Shown: positions 51,101 through 63,278 of the stretch, piece after piece
Layout: the number at the start of each line of letters is the position of its first letter
Position numbering within the stretch: the first letter of the stretch is position 1
Origin: Promerops cafer
Lineage: Eukaryota; Chordata; Aves; Passeriformes; Nectariniidae
Direction: 5' to 3'
DNA: 64,000 bases
Assembly: GCA_013398275.1 (NCBI GenBank)
Contig: VZSE01002186.1
Coordinates: 1,826,428-1,890,427, forward strand
Translations under genes and position numbers: made by a program
Notes under the pieces: generated by a model
What the model was told of the DNA's origin: nothing
Databases searched by the model: none
The model's input: the letters and a program-made list of their open reading frames with translations, nothing else

Positions 51101-52003
51101 TCAGTGATACTCGGCTGCTGCTTCTGCAGGAAAACTGGGGCGTGTGTGCGGGGAGAGCGAGTTGCGCAAGAAGTTGTGCCAGGAATTGCTTTGCGGGTGC
51201 AGCCGAGGCCGGGGCTGCAGGCAGCGCTTCCCCTGGAGATGCCCGTGTGAGCCATCGCCCGCTCCTGCTCGGGAGGCACCGGGATGAAGGGTCGCGCCTG
51301 TGGAAACAAGGATTCAACATACGGAGCGGAGAATGAAGCTGCCAAGGCACACCTGCGCTCCCGTGAATCACCGTCCGTGCCATGCGCACACGTGGCCTCC
51401 GGTGTCACGGACTGCAGGGGGATAACTTAAAACTGGTGGGAGCAAACATCCTAGAAATACATATGTATACATATGTTCCTGCTTTCCGGGGAAATAAACT
51501 TACCCACTCCATATATGATGGAAACTTTGTAGTTACTGAATAAAAATATCATTCTAAACCTTCCTAAGCACTTACTGCTTCAGAGAATAAGTCAAGTGTC
51601 AGTGTTGAATAAATTAGCTTCAGTGGGGCAGTAACTGCTTAAAATATCTTGCCCTTACATCTTAAATCCAAACTTAGTAGAAATATTCAACTGTTAATTT
51701 CAAGATGAAAAATAATTTTCCATTTTTTTGGTATCATCCTGATCTTTAGATGGAAGTTCTGTCTGCCCGAAACACTTGCTCTTTTACAAACATGCATAAT
51801 ACTGGTAAAAATTCTTGGAAAAAGGAAGATGGCCCGCTCCTCTTCCCTAGCAGAATTTTGTTGTTTTAGTATTTTCCCCATGCATTCCTTCCATTTGAGA
51901 GTGGCAAGAGATCAAACATGCTCTGTTTGATCCCTGGATAGCTCATGAAATCCTTAAATAGGGCTTTAAGATTACTTTTGATTTCTCCCAAGCATTAGTT
52001 TAC

Positions 52004-52026
52004 GTATGTATATATATATATATATA
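52004..52026. repeat. (TA)n microsatellite
   Basis: GTATGTA followed by about nine TA units. Confidence 0.85.
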
Positions 52027-55000
52027 ACATAAATTACTTTTGCACTCTCAGACACTTTTTGAATGGAAGGAAGATCAATTGCAAATACAAGCTACTTGGG
52101 GAGAATGGAATAAAGAACCACAGAACTCTTGCTGTCTGTAATAAAATTAATTGAGAGCCCTATTTTGTTGAATTTCGGTGCCATGGAGGTTAGCATACAC
52201 TGTGCAGCAGAAGCAGGCACAAGGCTGCTCTGTCAAGGAGAACAAAGTTTCCTTCAAAAATTACCAGATGTTAGAGAACATATTTCCAGCAGTAATGCTT
52301 TTCACACATGAACTACGTGTTTTTGGGGTTTTTTTCTGCTGATAAAGTAACACAGATTAATTATAATTGTTTTGTAATGAAAGATACTCTTCCTAGTAAG
52401 TCAGTTTTCTAGAAGTTCAGGGTTTTTTGAGGATAGCTGATGCAGATGTAGTGCGAGAGGTACCATCAGCTTCAGGACTCAGATCTCTGGTGCACTGTTT
52501 GCCTGCAGTGCTGTTGTCCTCTGGAGAATAAAAATGAGAAATTGAATGAAAATAATTACTTTTAGTATTTTAAATTGCATTTAACAATCTCTCCCTGTGT
52601 CTCTTCTTGTGTTCCTGTGAACAATCTTTCCCTCAAAAATGCACTTACCAATAAAGTGCATGTCAACAGTATGGGAAATTTATATTCCATTCCTGCAAGT
52701 AAATACACGTACTGAGAACATATTTTCAGTTGTGCCCTGTAAATGACCTTGCTGGAGATTGCTCCTGCAATCCTACGCACCAGGAGCAGCCAAGCAGCTG
52801 TTCCACCCAACTGGCCGTTGCCAAGAAGGTGTAGTGATCTCAAGTTTTGACAGGCAAGAAGCTGAAATTCTAGGAAAATTAGTACTTTTAAATTATTATT
52901 TAGGATATAACTAAATATCCATTGGTATAAATCTCTAGTCATCAACTTTTTTTACAAATTTTTGGAGTACTCTGTTTTTATGAACTACAGCCAAGTTATG
53001 TGGTTATCACCCTGTTTAAGAGGGGTCTGACTTCATGAACCTTCTACACTTACCAGCCAGGCTGACACATCTCTTAGGTACTTCACTGCCCTCATTGCAT
53101 AGGTGCTCCCAGGCAACTGGGTGAAAAATTTGTTCCTCCATTATGTTTAAACACATCAGCAAGGTGACAACTAGAACAAGACGTTCAAATCTTTAACCAA
53201 AGACAATTGAGAAACTGTGAAATAAAGATACTATTTCTTTCCTTACAGCATTGTTACAACATACAATGCAGCCAGGAAATTATTTAATTTTGTCCTTTTC
53301 TCATGATGATTATGATAATTGCTTCTATTGGAACTTTGAAGAAGGTCAGACTAGCAGAATTTTTCTTGGAACATTTCCCTCCATGACACTGAATAGGAGC
53401 AGTAATTCTTCCAATGTTACTTTTCACAGAATAACTAATCAAAAATTAAAATGAACCCAGGATGGAAACAGAAAAATACAAACAAATCAAAAACCCAACC
53501 CAAATCACCACACTTTACAGGATCCTAAAATTCAGTGGTGGCTAGGGAAGTTGTTTGGGGTCCATTGTGGAAAACACTGCAAACATGTACTGTCTGAACA
53601 TACTATATAGCTATAGATAAAAACAAACAAGATGTTGGGGTACATGTGGAATGAGATGAGAAGTACAGAAAATGAAACCAGGATGTGTCAGCTGGGTGGT
53701 GCTTTCTCATAAGTGCTTGTTGCATGTCACACCTCACCCCAGAAAATGACCTCCAAAGCTGAGTCTTGAAGAAAGCTGCTACACACTATTTGGTATATGG
53801 AAAACTGCCCCCATTAAAATTGGAAAAGAGTGAAATTTGAAACTTCTCGCTTGGCTCAAGAAAGTTATCTTGTGGGACATGCAAAGAAGGCAAAGTCAAG
53901 TTCTTCTGTTTTCCTGTGTCACACATTTTTCAGGTAAATTCAAAACCAATAAAAAGATTTTCCCCCTTCACACATCAATAAATTCTTACCCCACAATACC
54001 AGGGAAATAATGAATTAGTTTTTAAAAGGATCTTTATTTTTTTATGAATAAGAACAATAGCCAGTTGCATGTTTGTGCAAACATACTTTGCAATAGAATT
54101 CACCTGTCAGCCACCGGGGTAGGAAGGGGAGCCATGGCCCACAGGGAGGGGGCAGATGGTTGGTGTGGGGCTTGGGTGAGCCTGGCACTGCTCACTCTTA
54201 AACTGCTCCTCTCCTGGGTTACGGTGGCCAGGACTGGGGGCCTGACACCCAAGCCAGAAGCTACTCTTGCACTTGTGACTTAAATATGCAGGTGATTTTC
54301 TTCTTTCTTGCTTCCCCAGACCAAGGGGATGCAGACCACTCCCTACTGTACCCCCAGGAGGCACCTGGCCTCCAAAGCTGGGTCACTTGCCAGCTGCAGT
54401 GGGAATAGCACAGTGGCCAGGATGGAGAGATTGCTAGCTGACTCAGGGCAAACACTATTAGTGATCTTTCTAATTGCTTATAACCATTCTGTTTTCAACA
54501 TGTGCTCAGACATGTCAGCTGACTAGTAAGTACATCCACAGCCAGAGAAACCCAAAGTGGGTTGGATAACAACATTGCTCCACCTGAAAGATCCTTTGCA
54601 CCAGTATTTTTGCCTGCTTAGGCAATGGTTCCTGCTCTTTCATGTACATGCCCAATAATTTTTTGACACTACATCCCACCAAGAGATCGTTGTTTCCATA
54701 TCCACAGCAAATATCTTTGGAAGCTCCTGTCCACCCCAATAACATCCTTACAGCAGGACCTTTCATCCACCCAACACATGATGGGCTTGAAAATCTTGTT
54801 ACACATGATACAGGATGAAAGGTGGTGATGATACAGCACAACCAAAACCGTTTGATGTTTAAATTGCTGGCATCAAAGGGCACAAGCCAGCATGAAAACA
54901 TTTCTGAAGTAAGTGGGACAAGCAGCTGGGTGTATCAACCCATTCTCTGGCCATTATTTGACTGTGAGGTAAACAGGTTTAATTGGGAAGGAGAGGAAAT

Positions 55001-55605
55001 GCAGAAAAGCAGCAGTTTTATCTGGCTCTTAAACCTTCATATTTGTGTATGGAAACCATACAAGAAGAAATAAATAAAAGCAACTGCAGAATTAAGATTT
55101 TATGCTGGCATACAAGTAAAAAACACCCACTAAGCATGGTCTTCTTTAGAGCATCATATATCAAAGAGGGCATCAAAAATTTATTCTTTGAATTTTATAC
55201 AAAGGACTTAAGGCATTTTTCTTGTCTTTCCCTACTTTGCCAGAATCACAGTGAGACAAAATAACCTATCTGCCTATGTAGTTTTGGGTTAATTATACCT
55301 CCCAAGTTTATCTGGAGAGGCTTGTAATAGATTCATGAATTCCTGAATTAGCAAAGGAAAATGTCCCCAACCTGTCCATAGTGAAAACTTTTAGGAAACG
55401 AAGCAAGTGATTTCATTCTTAATTTCTACAGAGAGTCATCTCATTACAAATGATAGTGTGACAAACTAATGCTAATTATTTTGGTTGCCCTTTGTCTCTC
55501 GATGGTATCTTGTTAAAAGTAACAGCTGAAAAGTACATTATAATTTCTTTAATATATTTAGACACTATAAAACGTGGGTTTGCATTTATATGTATGCATG
55601 GACTT

Positions 55606-55634
55606 GATCTATCTATGTATCTATCTATCTATAG
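55606..55634. repeat. (ATCT)n tetranucleotide microsatellite
   Basis: About seven ATCT/CTAT units with one interruption (ATGT). Confidence 0.85.
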
Positions 55635-56032
55635 GAAATGCTGGGCTATACTGAGGATAAAACAAAGCCATGCATGTCTTCTGATATTTTTGTAGAAATT
55701 GTTGTTTTCTCCAATAGTTAACTGCACTATATACAGAAAATGTAGCAAGAAATTGACTTACTTGCCACTTTGTTAAAAAAAACATTAGAATGATAATCTA
55801 ACACACACAAACAATCCAAATGTTTAAAACAAAGGAGAAAAGCATTGAAAATTAGTATTTTGGAAGGAAAATTTACTAATGGGAAATGTTATTGAAGGCT
55901 AGGCTACTGCACTGCTCTTACAGATCTATCACTCAGCTCTTACTGACACATAAGAGTGTCAGGCCAGAGAATACATCTTGTAGACTTCTGCTGAATTGAA
56001 ACCCAGACCATTATCAGGGTGGTAAACGGTTT

Positions 56033-56505
56033 TGGTTTTTACCTTTCTTTCTTTTATATATTGTCTGTATTCTCTTCACATACATTTGTAGCTTTGTAGC
56101 TTCTTATTGTAGCTTAGCTTCAGCATTTTCCTAGGCAGAAAGATGAAACAAATTCCAGGACCCCTATGTTTCTCCTTAAAAACCAAGGTTGAAACCAGCT
56201 TTTTGAGACATATTTTTGTAAATAGGGCCTGGTCCCCACTGAAGGCGGGAGAATCTAGAAGGTACTAGAACTGGGGGGATTACTTCACCAGGTCAGTTGC
56301 TAACTGGGGGACTCTTGTCAAATATGCTAGTGTGCAGAATCTGTAAATACTGTACATGCATCACACAGGGTATGCATCTGCAGTGTTTTCCACCTAACCA
56401 GCTCTGCACCTCAGGATCCTTATATAAAGGTACTATAAGGGTACCCCTTTTTATCACCCTAACTGTGTCTGGCTCATATTTTTAGGACCAGAGAAAAAGG
56501 CACCA
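56033..56505 (+). mobile_element. 5' LTR of the endogenous retrovirus
   Basis: Shares long near-identical blocks with 59395-59803, for example GACATATTTTTGTAAA, CAGGGTCTGGTCCCC-like, and GGATTACTTCACCAGGTCAG. It ends GAGAAAAAGGCACCA. A possible primer-binding region starting TGGTGACTC follows at 56513. The left edge is placed at a TGG at 56033 by comparison with the third LTR copy. Confidence 0.8.
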
Positions 56506-56819
56506 CCATTTCTGGTGACTCTTCATTGGGACAGGAGGGACTTCTACATACAGCTTCTCGAGAACCATCCTGCCCCACCCGCCCCCCACCTGCTGGCATT
56601 TTACACCGGGGCTTTTGTGGCACTCCAGGTGTGGAAGATCAGGCAGCTACAGAAGCTGAGCTGGGTAGCACTGCCGACCTCTTGGCCCTGGTGCAGTGGA
56701 AACTGAGGGAGAGAGAAACTCAAGGCAAGAACAGAAGTGAAGACATCATGGCTGGTCACTCTGGCTGCTCTGAGGAGAGAAGATGTAACAAGGACATTGC
56801 TGGCGCAATAATGTAACAA

Positions 56820-56987
56820 GGACTTGATAAACGGAAAGATTGTGTTTCTAAGAGAACAAGGGCAAAGGGGTCTGATTGGAAAATTTTGTCCTGAACTTAG
56901 AGAACTATAAATACAGGTGATTAGTGTAATAAACTGGCTTTGCTTGCATAGCATGGTCCGTGCCTCTCAATCTCCGCATCCGGGAAC
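56820..56987 (+). mobile_element. LTR-like segment of a second family
   Basis: TATAAATA at 56906-56913, AATAAA at 56928-56933 and a tail CCTCTCAATCTCCGCA just before the gag leader look like the right half of an LTR. It does not resemble the flanking LTRs. The left edge is uncertain. It may be the true 5' LTR of the gag-bearing provirus, with the flanking copies belonging to another element, or a recombinant leader. Confidence 0.45.
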
Positions 56988-57457
56988 TGTGACGCTGCAG
57001 AAGTTCCAAAAGAATCCGGCACGGAAGGAAGGTACGATAAAAGGCATATTTTCATTGCTAGCGTCTGGGGGTTCTGTATTTAGAGATCTCTGGTGGTCCT
57101 GGGGGGGCGGGGGAGCAGCCAGGGGATTGCAGCGGGGGATCCTCTTCCTGCACGGAAGCTGTGGGGGGAAGGGGAACACCCTTTTCCTCTTGACAGGGCC
57201 TGAAGGGTGCAGTGGCACAGCTCAGCCTGTGGTGTGGGGGAAATTTCTGGTGGTGGAATGGTCAGTGGGGGGCGGTTGGAACCCCAGCCAGGGAACTTTT
57301 TGCACACACATTCTCTCTGGTTTCCCTATAGGCTCCAGGGGCAGTATATAGCTTAGTTTATTCTCTCTGGGAGGGGTAAGCGTAAATTCGAGTCCCAGGT
57401 TGGACTCTGTGACTAGTAGCTCTTTTCTCAGTGGTTCTACTTTTTATAAAAAAGAAC

Positions 57458-58512
57458 ATGGGGTGTGTATATTCCAAAGAAGGCACTCAGATGCCCTGTG
57501 ACTGCCCGTTAGATCTAATATTAAAACACTGGCATTTGCTAACCAGGAAAAGAACACCTCTTATCATGGAAGAATTAACTCGACTCTCAACACAGGCCAT
57601 TGCAGAGCTTACGAGGGGGAAGAAGATGGCCTTGCTTTAGCAGCCTAGAAGATGAATTAATTACAGAATTATTATTAGAGGTTTGGTCTCAGAGGAGATG
57701 GGATGAATTAAGATATACGGAATTATATGCGGTATTCTTAAACATATTGGAGGCATATAAACCTGAGAAAAACTGCTTTGAGATGGCTGTAAGAGGGAAA
57801 AGAAAGGATAAGAAAGGGGAGCCTCTTCCTAGCCCAGTCTGTGTTGATAAATCCAACATGCCTGATGTGGATATGGTGGCACCTGCTTTGCGAGGGAATT
57901 AGAGCTGGAAGTCTTCAAGGGCCAGTTCATGATATTTTCCCTTTAAATGATCCAGGGTGGGACCCTAATGTGGCAGAACAAATGGCAAAGTTAAAGTGTT
58001 ACCAGGATTGAGTAGTACTTGGCCTACAACAAGCCATCCCTAAAGCAGTGAATTGGTCCAAATTATACAAAGTCAGACAAGACAGAAATGAAAACCCTAC
58101 AGACTTCTTGAACAGGCTTAAAGAAGCTGCATGAAAATATACAAATTTAGACCTTGAGGCACCTACAGAACAGGTCTACCTGGCTTATTTGTTTATATGC
58201 CAATCTGCAGGTGACATAAGAAAAAAGCTGCAAAAGATGGATGAGACGCAGGACATAAGTAAACTATTGAATGCAGCCTGGAAAGTGTATCAGAACAGAG
58301 ATTCAACAGATAGGGATAGACACCAGCACAAGAAAAGGGGTGATCAGGGGAAGTCATCTGCCCCACCAAGAAGGGGTCCTCCTCCTCCTCCTTTTCCTCT
58401 AAGCAATGATCAATGTGCTATCTGCAAGAAAAAGGGACACTGGAAGAAAAAGTGTCCGAAGTGGGTGAAAAAGATGCCCCCAGCTCCTGAATTAGCTGTG
58501 AATGGGAGCTGA
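57458..58512 (+). pseudogene. gag: Gag remnant, gammaretrovirus-like
   Basis: Starts with ATG at 57458 and MGCVYS, a myristoylation-type matrix start. Capsid-like sequence follows in shifted frames with several stops between 57640 and 58190. From about 58189 an open frame shows a QSAGDIRKKL stretch like the C-terminal capsid domain, then a proline-rich and basic segment and one CCHC zinc knuckle (C-x2-C-x4-H-x4-C, about 58411-58455). Gag makes the virion core; this copy cannot encode it because of the breaks. Confidence 0.82.
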
Positions 58513-58524
58513 TGGAGACTGGTT

Positions 58525-59029
58525 TCTGGTTTCTGCCTTTTTTTCTATGTTCTCTGTATTCTTCACACATATATTGGTAGCTCTGTAGCCTATTGTATTA
58601 GTAGCTAGTTTTCTCAGTAATTTTCCATGGCCTTTCCCTAGACAGAAAGACAAAACGAACTCCAGAGCTCCAAGCCCCAGGGGGTACCAGGCCCCAGTGC
58701 TATATTGGTTCTTCCAGGCTACCAAGGTTGAGAAAACTCTTTGAGATACATTTTCATGGACAAAGTACAGCTAGTGCCAAAGGGGGGGCTCCAGAGAAGG
58801 GGCTTGACCTGGTGGGGGAGAATTGCACCCGTTCTCCTCATTGGTGCTTTTTTGTCAATTATGCTGATTTGCTGAACTTATAAAAATTGTATTCACCCCA
58901 AGTGGGTGGGCTTTTGTGGACATTTTTCCATAACTGCCCCTGAAGGCCCTCAAAAGAGATCCACTTTTATATTACCTCCTTACTAAAATTATCTTGAGTT
59001 TCATTTCCAGGTTGGGAAAATAGCAACAG
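58525..59029 (+). mobile_element. Third LTR copy, inserted between gag and protease parts
   Basis: Resembles the flanking LTRs in order but is more diverged: TGTATTCTTCACACATA, TTGGTAGCTCTGTAGCC, CTTTGAGATACATTTTCATGG, CTTATAAAAATTGTA. It separates the nucleocapsid end from the protease start, so it looks like a later solo LTR insertion or a recombination product. No clear target-site duplication was found. Confidence 0.65.
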
Positions 59030-59330
59030 TGTCACGCCCAGCAGAGCCTTCAGTTATAGCTAAGCTGGGGAAAGATGATGTTGAATTTGTGGTGGATATG
59101 GAGGCAACATATTCTGTGTTAAATACTTTAAAGGGAAACTAAGTCAAGATAATGTAAATGTGATTGGTGCCACAGGGGTAAGTGAAACAAGGCCTTTCTT
59201 CAAACCTTTAAGTTAGGAAAACATTGGGTTATTCACCAACTCCTTTATATACCAAATTCCCTGAAGCCATTATTGGGGAGGGATTTATTAGAGAAATTAG
59301 AAGCAGAAATCAAATTTTCCAAAGAAGGGG
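59030..59330 (+). pseudogene. Retroviral protease remnant
   Basis: Reads an aspartic-protease-like core, with D-M-E-A-T (about 59095-59109) where the family has D-T/S-G-A-T, and later LLGRDLLEKL (about 59264-59293), the usual flap/C-terminal motif. Frameshift and stops are present. The conserved active-site glycine is replaced, so it is inactive even apart from the stops. Polymerase sequence that should follow is absent. Confidence 0.75.
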
Positions 59331-59394
59331 AGTGAAAACAATAATTCATGAAACTAAATTTGTTGAAGCAGCTGCAATTTTCATACAGGAAGTA

Positions 59395-59803
59395 TTTGTA
59401 GCTTTGTAGCTTATAATTGTAGCTTAGCTTCAGCATTTTCCTAAGCAGGAAGACAAATTCCAGGAACCCTATGCTATCTTGGTTCACCCTAAGAAACCAA
59501 AGTTGAAACCAGCTTTTTGAGACATATTTTTGTAAACAGGGCCTGGTCCCCACTGAAGGCAGGGAGAATTTAGAAGGTACTAGAACTGGGGGGATTACTT
59601 CACCAGGTCAGTTGCTAATTGTGGAGCTCTTGTCAGATATGCCAATTTACAAAATCTATAAAAATTGTACACACGTCACATGGAGTATGCTTCTTTGGCA
59701 TTTTCCACCTAACCAGCTCTGCACCTGAGGATCCTTATACAAAGGTACCCCCTTTTATCACCCTAACTGGCTCATATTTTTAGGACCAGAGAAAAAGGCA
59801 TCA
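59395..59803 (+). mobile_element. 3' LTR, missing its first part
   Basis: Homologous to 56085-56505 from TTTGTAGCTTTGTAGCTT onward to GAGAAAAAGGCATCA. The first 50 or so bases of the 5' LTR have no counterpart: protease-side sequence runs directly into U3. That is the mark of a deletion that took polymerase, envelope and the LTR start together. Confidence 0.8.
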
Positions 59804-62800
59804 ATGGTACAACCACATTCTTGACACAGCCCCAGGACTGAGGGCCTGATGCGGCTGCTACTGCTTGGCAGTGCACAGAGAAGTAACCAGACACACTTTG
59901 CTCCTTTCTATGCAATAGATATTGCAAAGTAAAAGTCAATAATACAAATTTTCAACATTTCAAGGATGAAACAGTTCAAGGATGCATCTCACAGTCCAGC
60001 AACAGACTCCTGCACACATGGCTATTCTTTAAATGCACAAGGTGAAAATTGTCATCCTGCACTTCAGTACTACATACATCACCCCGCTGATCACTACGAT
60101 CACCAAACAGCAAGGGAAAAAAAATACTGAGGCAAAAAACTAAAAAAATTAAAGGTTTACTAGAACAATTCAGGAAACTGAAAGCTTTGATTAACTTTGA
60201 TAACAGATAATCTGTAAATGATCAAATAAAAATGTAGGGGAACTTTTCACTACACTTTTCTTATTCCCAGATTTTACAATCTTTCCTCTTCCTCCAGACA
60301 GATTATTAAATTTTAAAAATTCCATACAAGTATTAACTAATACCAACTGGAATTATAAACTAATAGCTGAAGATGATCGTTCAGTGCACAGAATAAGTAG
60401 AAATGCTGGTATCTCAGAGCTATTCGAAGCTAACCTACATGATTCCTGGGTGATCTTTGCCTCGTTTCTCAAAAGTAAATTAAAAAAATCTGCAAGTTAA
60501 TCTTCTAAGAAAATTTGCTAACTATCTTTTGATTTGTGGTTTGCTTCTTCTCAATGTTTTGAATAACTGTACTTTGTCACACTGTATCACAGGATGATGT
60601 TATTTACATTCATTTTGTCACTGATTTCGTAGCACTGTTTTGCTGGATTTTAGCATCCGTACCATCTCAGTGCTTCGAACAATGTTGTTAAGAAAAGACC
60701 TTGCTTATGTAATATACTATATGACACATTTAGGTACAAAGGCATGCAAAATTCCCCATGAACATGTAAAGGTCTACCTGTGCTCCTCTCACATGGCAAG
60801 TGGAATGCAGAAACTTTTCCTCTTCCCATGCACAATAAGAACTGCTAGGCACTTGCAGCACCTAAATAAATGAAAGGCATAGGCCAGGCCTGAAAACTGC
60901 AGGATTATGGAGAATTTACTTCAGTTTTCCAGCTTAGAACCAGATAATGCAGATTTGAAAATATTAATATGACTTTTGATAAGAGACTTTAAATATCAGA
61001 GCTCAAGTCAGATTCAGCCTTGCTACATTATTGTCTTTTTTAAATGCAAATTTAAGCAGTGGGTTTGTTTCTTTTATTTTATAGATATACTTGCTTTTCA
61101 TAAAAAGGGAAAAATGAAAATTTTATATGAAGGAACCATCTTTTATGAGAAATGGAATTTAATATCTATGACCACTATACAGGTTATGCTGACATGAAAA
61201 GAAAGATGAGGCTTCATGTACAAGCCCCATGCAAATAAGGCCATCATACACCTGAAAACATTAGGAATGATCAGGCTTGTTTTTAAGAAAGTGGACTTTT
61301 AGAGCAGGGGTTTTGGAGCTCTCAGTCATCCAGGCAATATTTGCCACTATCAGAATAGAACTACTCATCTTTTTAGAAGGCGTCACGTCAAACTGTACAG
61401 CAGACAGATCCTAATATCTCCAGCTTAAATCTACAGCAATTTTATTTGTCAAGAGTAACCACTGAGCTGTGAATAGACTTATTTTTATAAGCATAACAAA
61501 TTTAACTTTTGTCATCTTTAATTAATCCCAGATACAAAAGCTCCTTAAGTACCTCTTATTTACCATGACTTACCTTGTATCTGTTAACTAAGTGAAAAAC
61601 CCTATAAAAATACAAATTGTGCTTAAAATGGTTTGAAGCTGAGAAAGTGTATGGCACTAAACTATTTTGAGAAGCCAAATGTATGCAGGTTTAAAACAAT
61701 TCCTTTTCCATAACAAGAAATAAAGGAGAACTTTCTGTCCAAGTTGCTAATGGAGACAATTTAAAATATTCCGTTCTTACAGTAACAGCAGTGGAAACTA
61801 CTTAGCTCTTTTCATTTCCCACGGGATGAATATTGACTGAGTAATTACAGCTATAATCTCTTCAGTCTCTTTACAAAAGTTTTCTGCAGAATTATGTCAT
61901 TAAGACAGAGCTTACTGTATGTAACATGCCTATAATTCAATTGTGCTTAATGGCTCTGACCTACTTAATTTTACCCATCTTCCTTTGTATTTGGAATTTC
62001 ATGAATGCTTTGTCACAGAAGTTAATGAAATAGATGACAAACAGAACATAAAATTTTCATTTATCTATATATAAAGGTACTGACTTAATGGTATAACCAC
62101 AGGAAACATCCAGATGCCTGTGAAGAATCAAAGATCGTTTAGAGAAAAAACCCCTATTTTAAAATTTAAATTCTATGTTGTAAGCACTGTGAAAAAGTGT
62201 ATTTTTAAAATCTGTGTCTGAAGCATATTTACTCCTCACTGCCCTCCCTCCAAACAAATGAGCCAATTTTATACATATTTACAGTATTTAATAAAGATGT
62301 CCAAACCACTGAAAGTTTTTACATAAATGTTTCAGCACTTAAAATAAGGAGAAGCATTTAATTTGCTCTCAGCTCAGACAGTAAAATTAAAAGGAAAAAT
62401 AACAGCCTTCTGCAGAAAGAATGCATTAAACCATTTCTCTCTGTGGGGAAAGGCAGTATCTCAATATGATTAACAAACCCAAATTTAATTCAAGCAGCTA
62501 CTAACTCTATCCTAATTTAAATGCTTAAATGTTTGCTGCCTGACTGATAAATAATCACCTTCTTTTGGCTTCTGCATTAGTATGTTTTACCAAATCCTTG
62601 AAAGTTATTCAATAGGGTTTTCTATAAATTCTTTGGCTACATACATTAAGGAAGTTAAATACATGTGAAATCTACCAACTACAAGTACCTTAAAAATAGT
62701 ACACATTTACAGATTATACAGGAATCAGAGTGCAAATGTCAAGAGAGAATTGTTGTCAAGGACTAAGTTACTTACAACATCCATTTTTACATCCCATACA

Positions 62801-63150
62801 GAAGGCTGTAGACAAAAAAATTACTGTTCTTAGATTTAGAAATCTCTTTGAAAAGCTTCTTGATCACCTAAAAATGCCTCAGACTGAACCATTGCTTCAT
62901 GTATTAATGTTATCACTTTTAATTATAACCTGCAGTATCTGCCTCCTCTTTTTTTTCTTTTGAAGAATATAGAAGTTCAGAAACTGCTCATATAAAGAAC
63001 AGAAATACTGGTTGTATTCCCATATGGAATTATAACTACTTTAGATTCTTTTATGTCTTTTGAAGATATTTTTGTAAGCAAAATCTGAAAGCAGAAATCC
63101 ATGTCAGTCCTCCAAAAGAGCTTTGGGTTATAGTTATTTAGTGAAAATGT
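59804..63150. other. Noncoding, probably includes SYAP1 3' UTR
   Basis: No exon or known repeat seen. The part next to 63150 on the minus strand directly follows the SYAP1 stop and is AT-rich, as expected for a 3' UTR. Its end could not be fixed because many TTTATT motifs occur. Confidence 0.45.
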
Positions 63151-63278
63151 TTAATTTTCTTCTTGCAGCATTTCTTCTATTTCTTTATCCCAGTTTTCAT
63201 CACGCTTTTCTGATTCTGTCACCACCTCATACTCTTGAAGCTCTTGTTGTAATTCCTTTTCCCAATCAGCAGTTTCTT
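63151..63278 (-). CDS. SYAP1: SYAP1 last coding exon (partial gene)
   Basis: SYAP1 (synapse-associated protein 1, BSTA) is a BSD-domain protein linked to AKT1 phosphorylation downstream of mTORC2. On the minus strand, acceptor CTCTTTTAG precedes a frame reading ETADWEKELQQELQEYEVV, then TESEKRDENWDKEIEEML and QEEN, with TAA at 63153-63151. This acidic C-terminus is nearly invariant among vertebrates. The BSD domain and other exons lie beyond 64000. It is in the same direction as TXLNG. Confidence 0.95.

Larger units (their letters stand above)
51101..56030. other. Intergenic region without recognised genes
   Basis: No exon of a known gene found. Contains two microsatellites listed separately and a few ORFs (such as 54515-54901 minus, 128 codons) with no recognisable domain. 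Confidence 0.45.
56033..59803 (+). mobile_element. Defective gammaretrovirus-like endogenous retrovirus with nested LTRs
   Basis: Two similar LTRs in the same orientation (56033-56505 and 59395-59803) flank an internal part with a leader, gag remnants and a protease remnant. A third, more diverged LTR-like copy (58525-59029) sits between the gag and protease parts, and a different LTR-like segment (about 56820-56987) lies before the gag leader. No reverse transcriptase, RNase H, integrase or envelope homology was seen; the roughly 3 kb internal part is far too short to hold them. Gag and protease features are of the gammaretroviral type: MG start, single CCHC knuckle, LLGRDLL motif. Frameshifts and stops make it non-coding. 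It lies between TXLNG and SYAP1, opposite to both. Confidence 0.82.

Noticed and set aside
50385..51408. Long overlapping ORFs around the TXLNG CpG island (up to 218 codons)
   Set aside because: Composition effect again; several run through the N gap or CR1 sequence. Only the first 36 codons from 50612 on the minus strand are supported.
54515..54901. 128-codon minus-strand ORF
   Set aside because: Cysteine- and tryptophan-rich peptide without a known domain, no promoter or splice support; most likely chance or an old repeat.
13831..63278. Sex-chromosome (W) or germline-restricted copy of the block
   Set aside because: A degraded RBBP7 could fit, but the intact TXLNG and modest repeat load do not point that way; it cannot be decided from this sequence alone.
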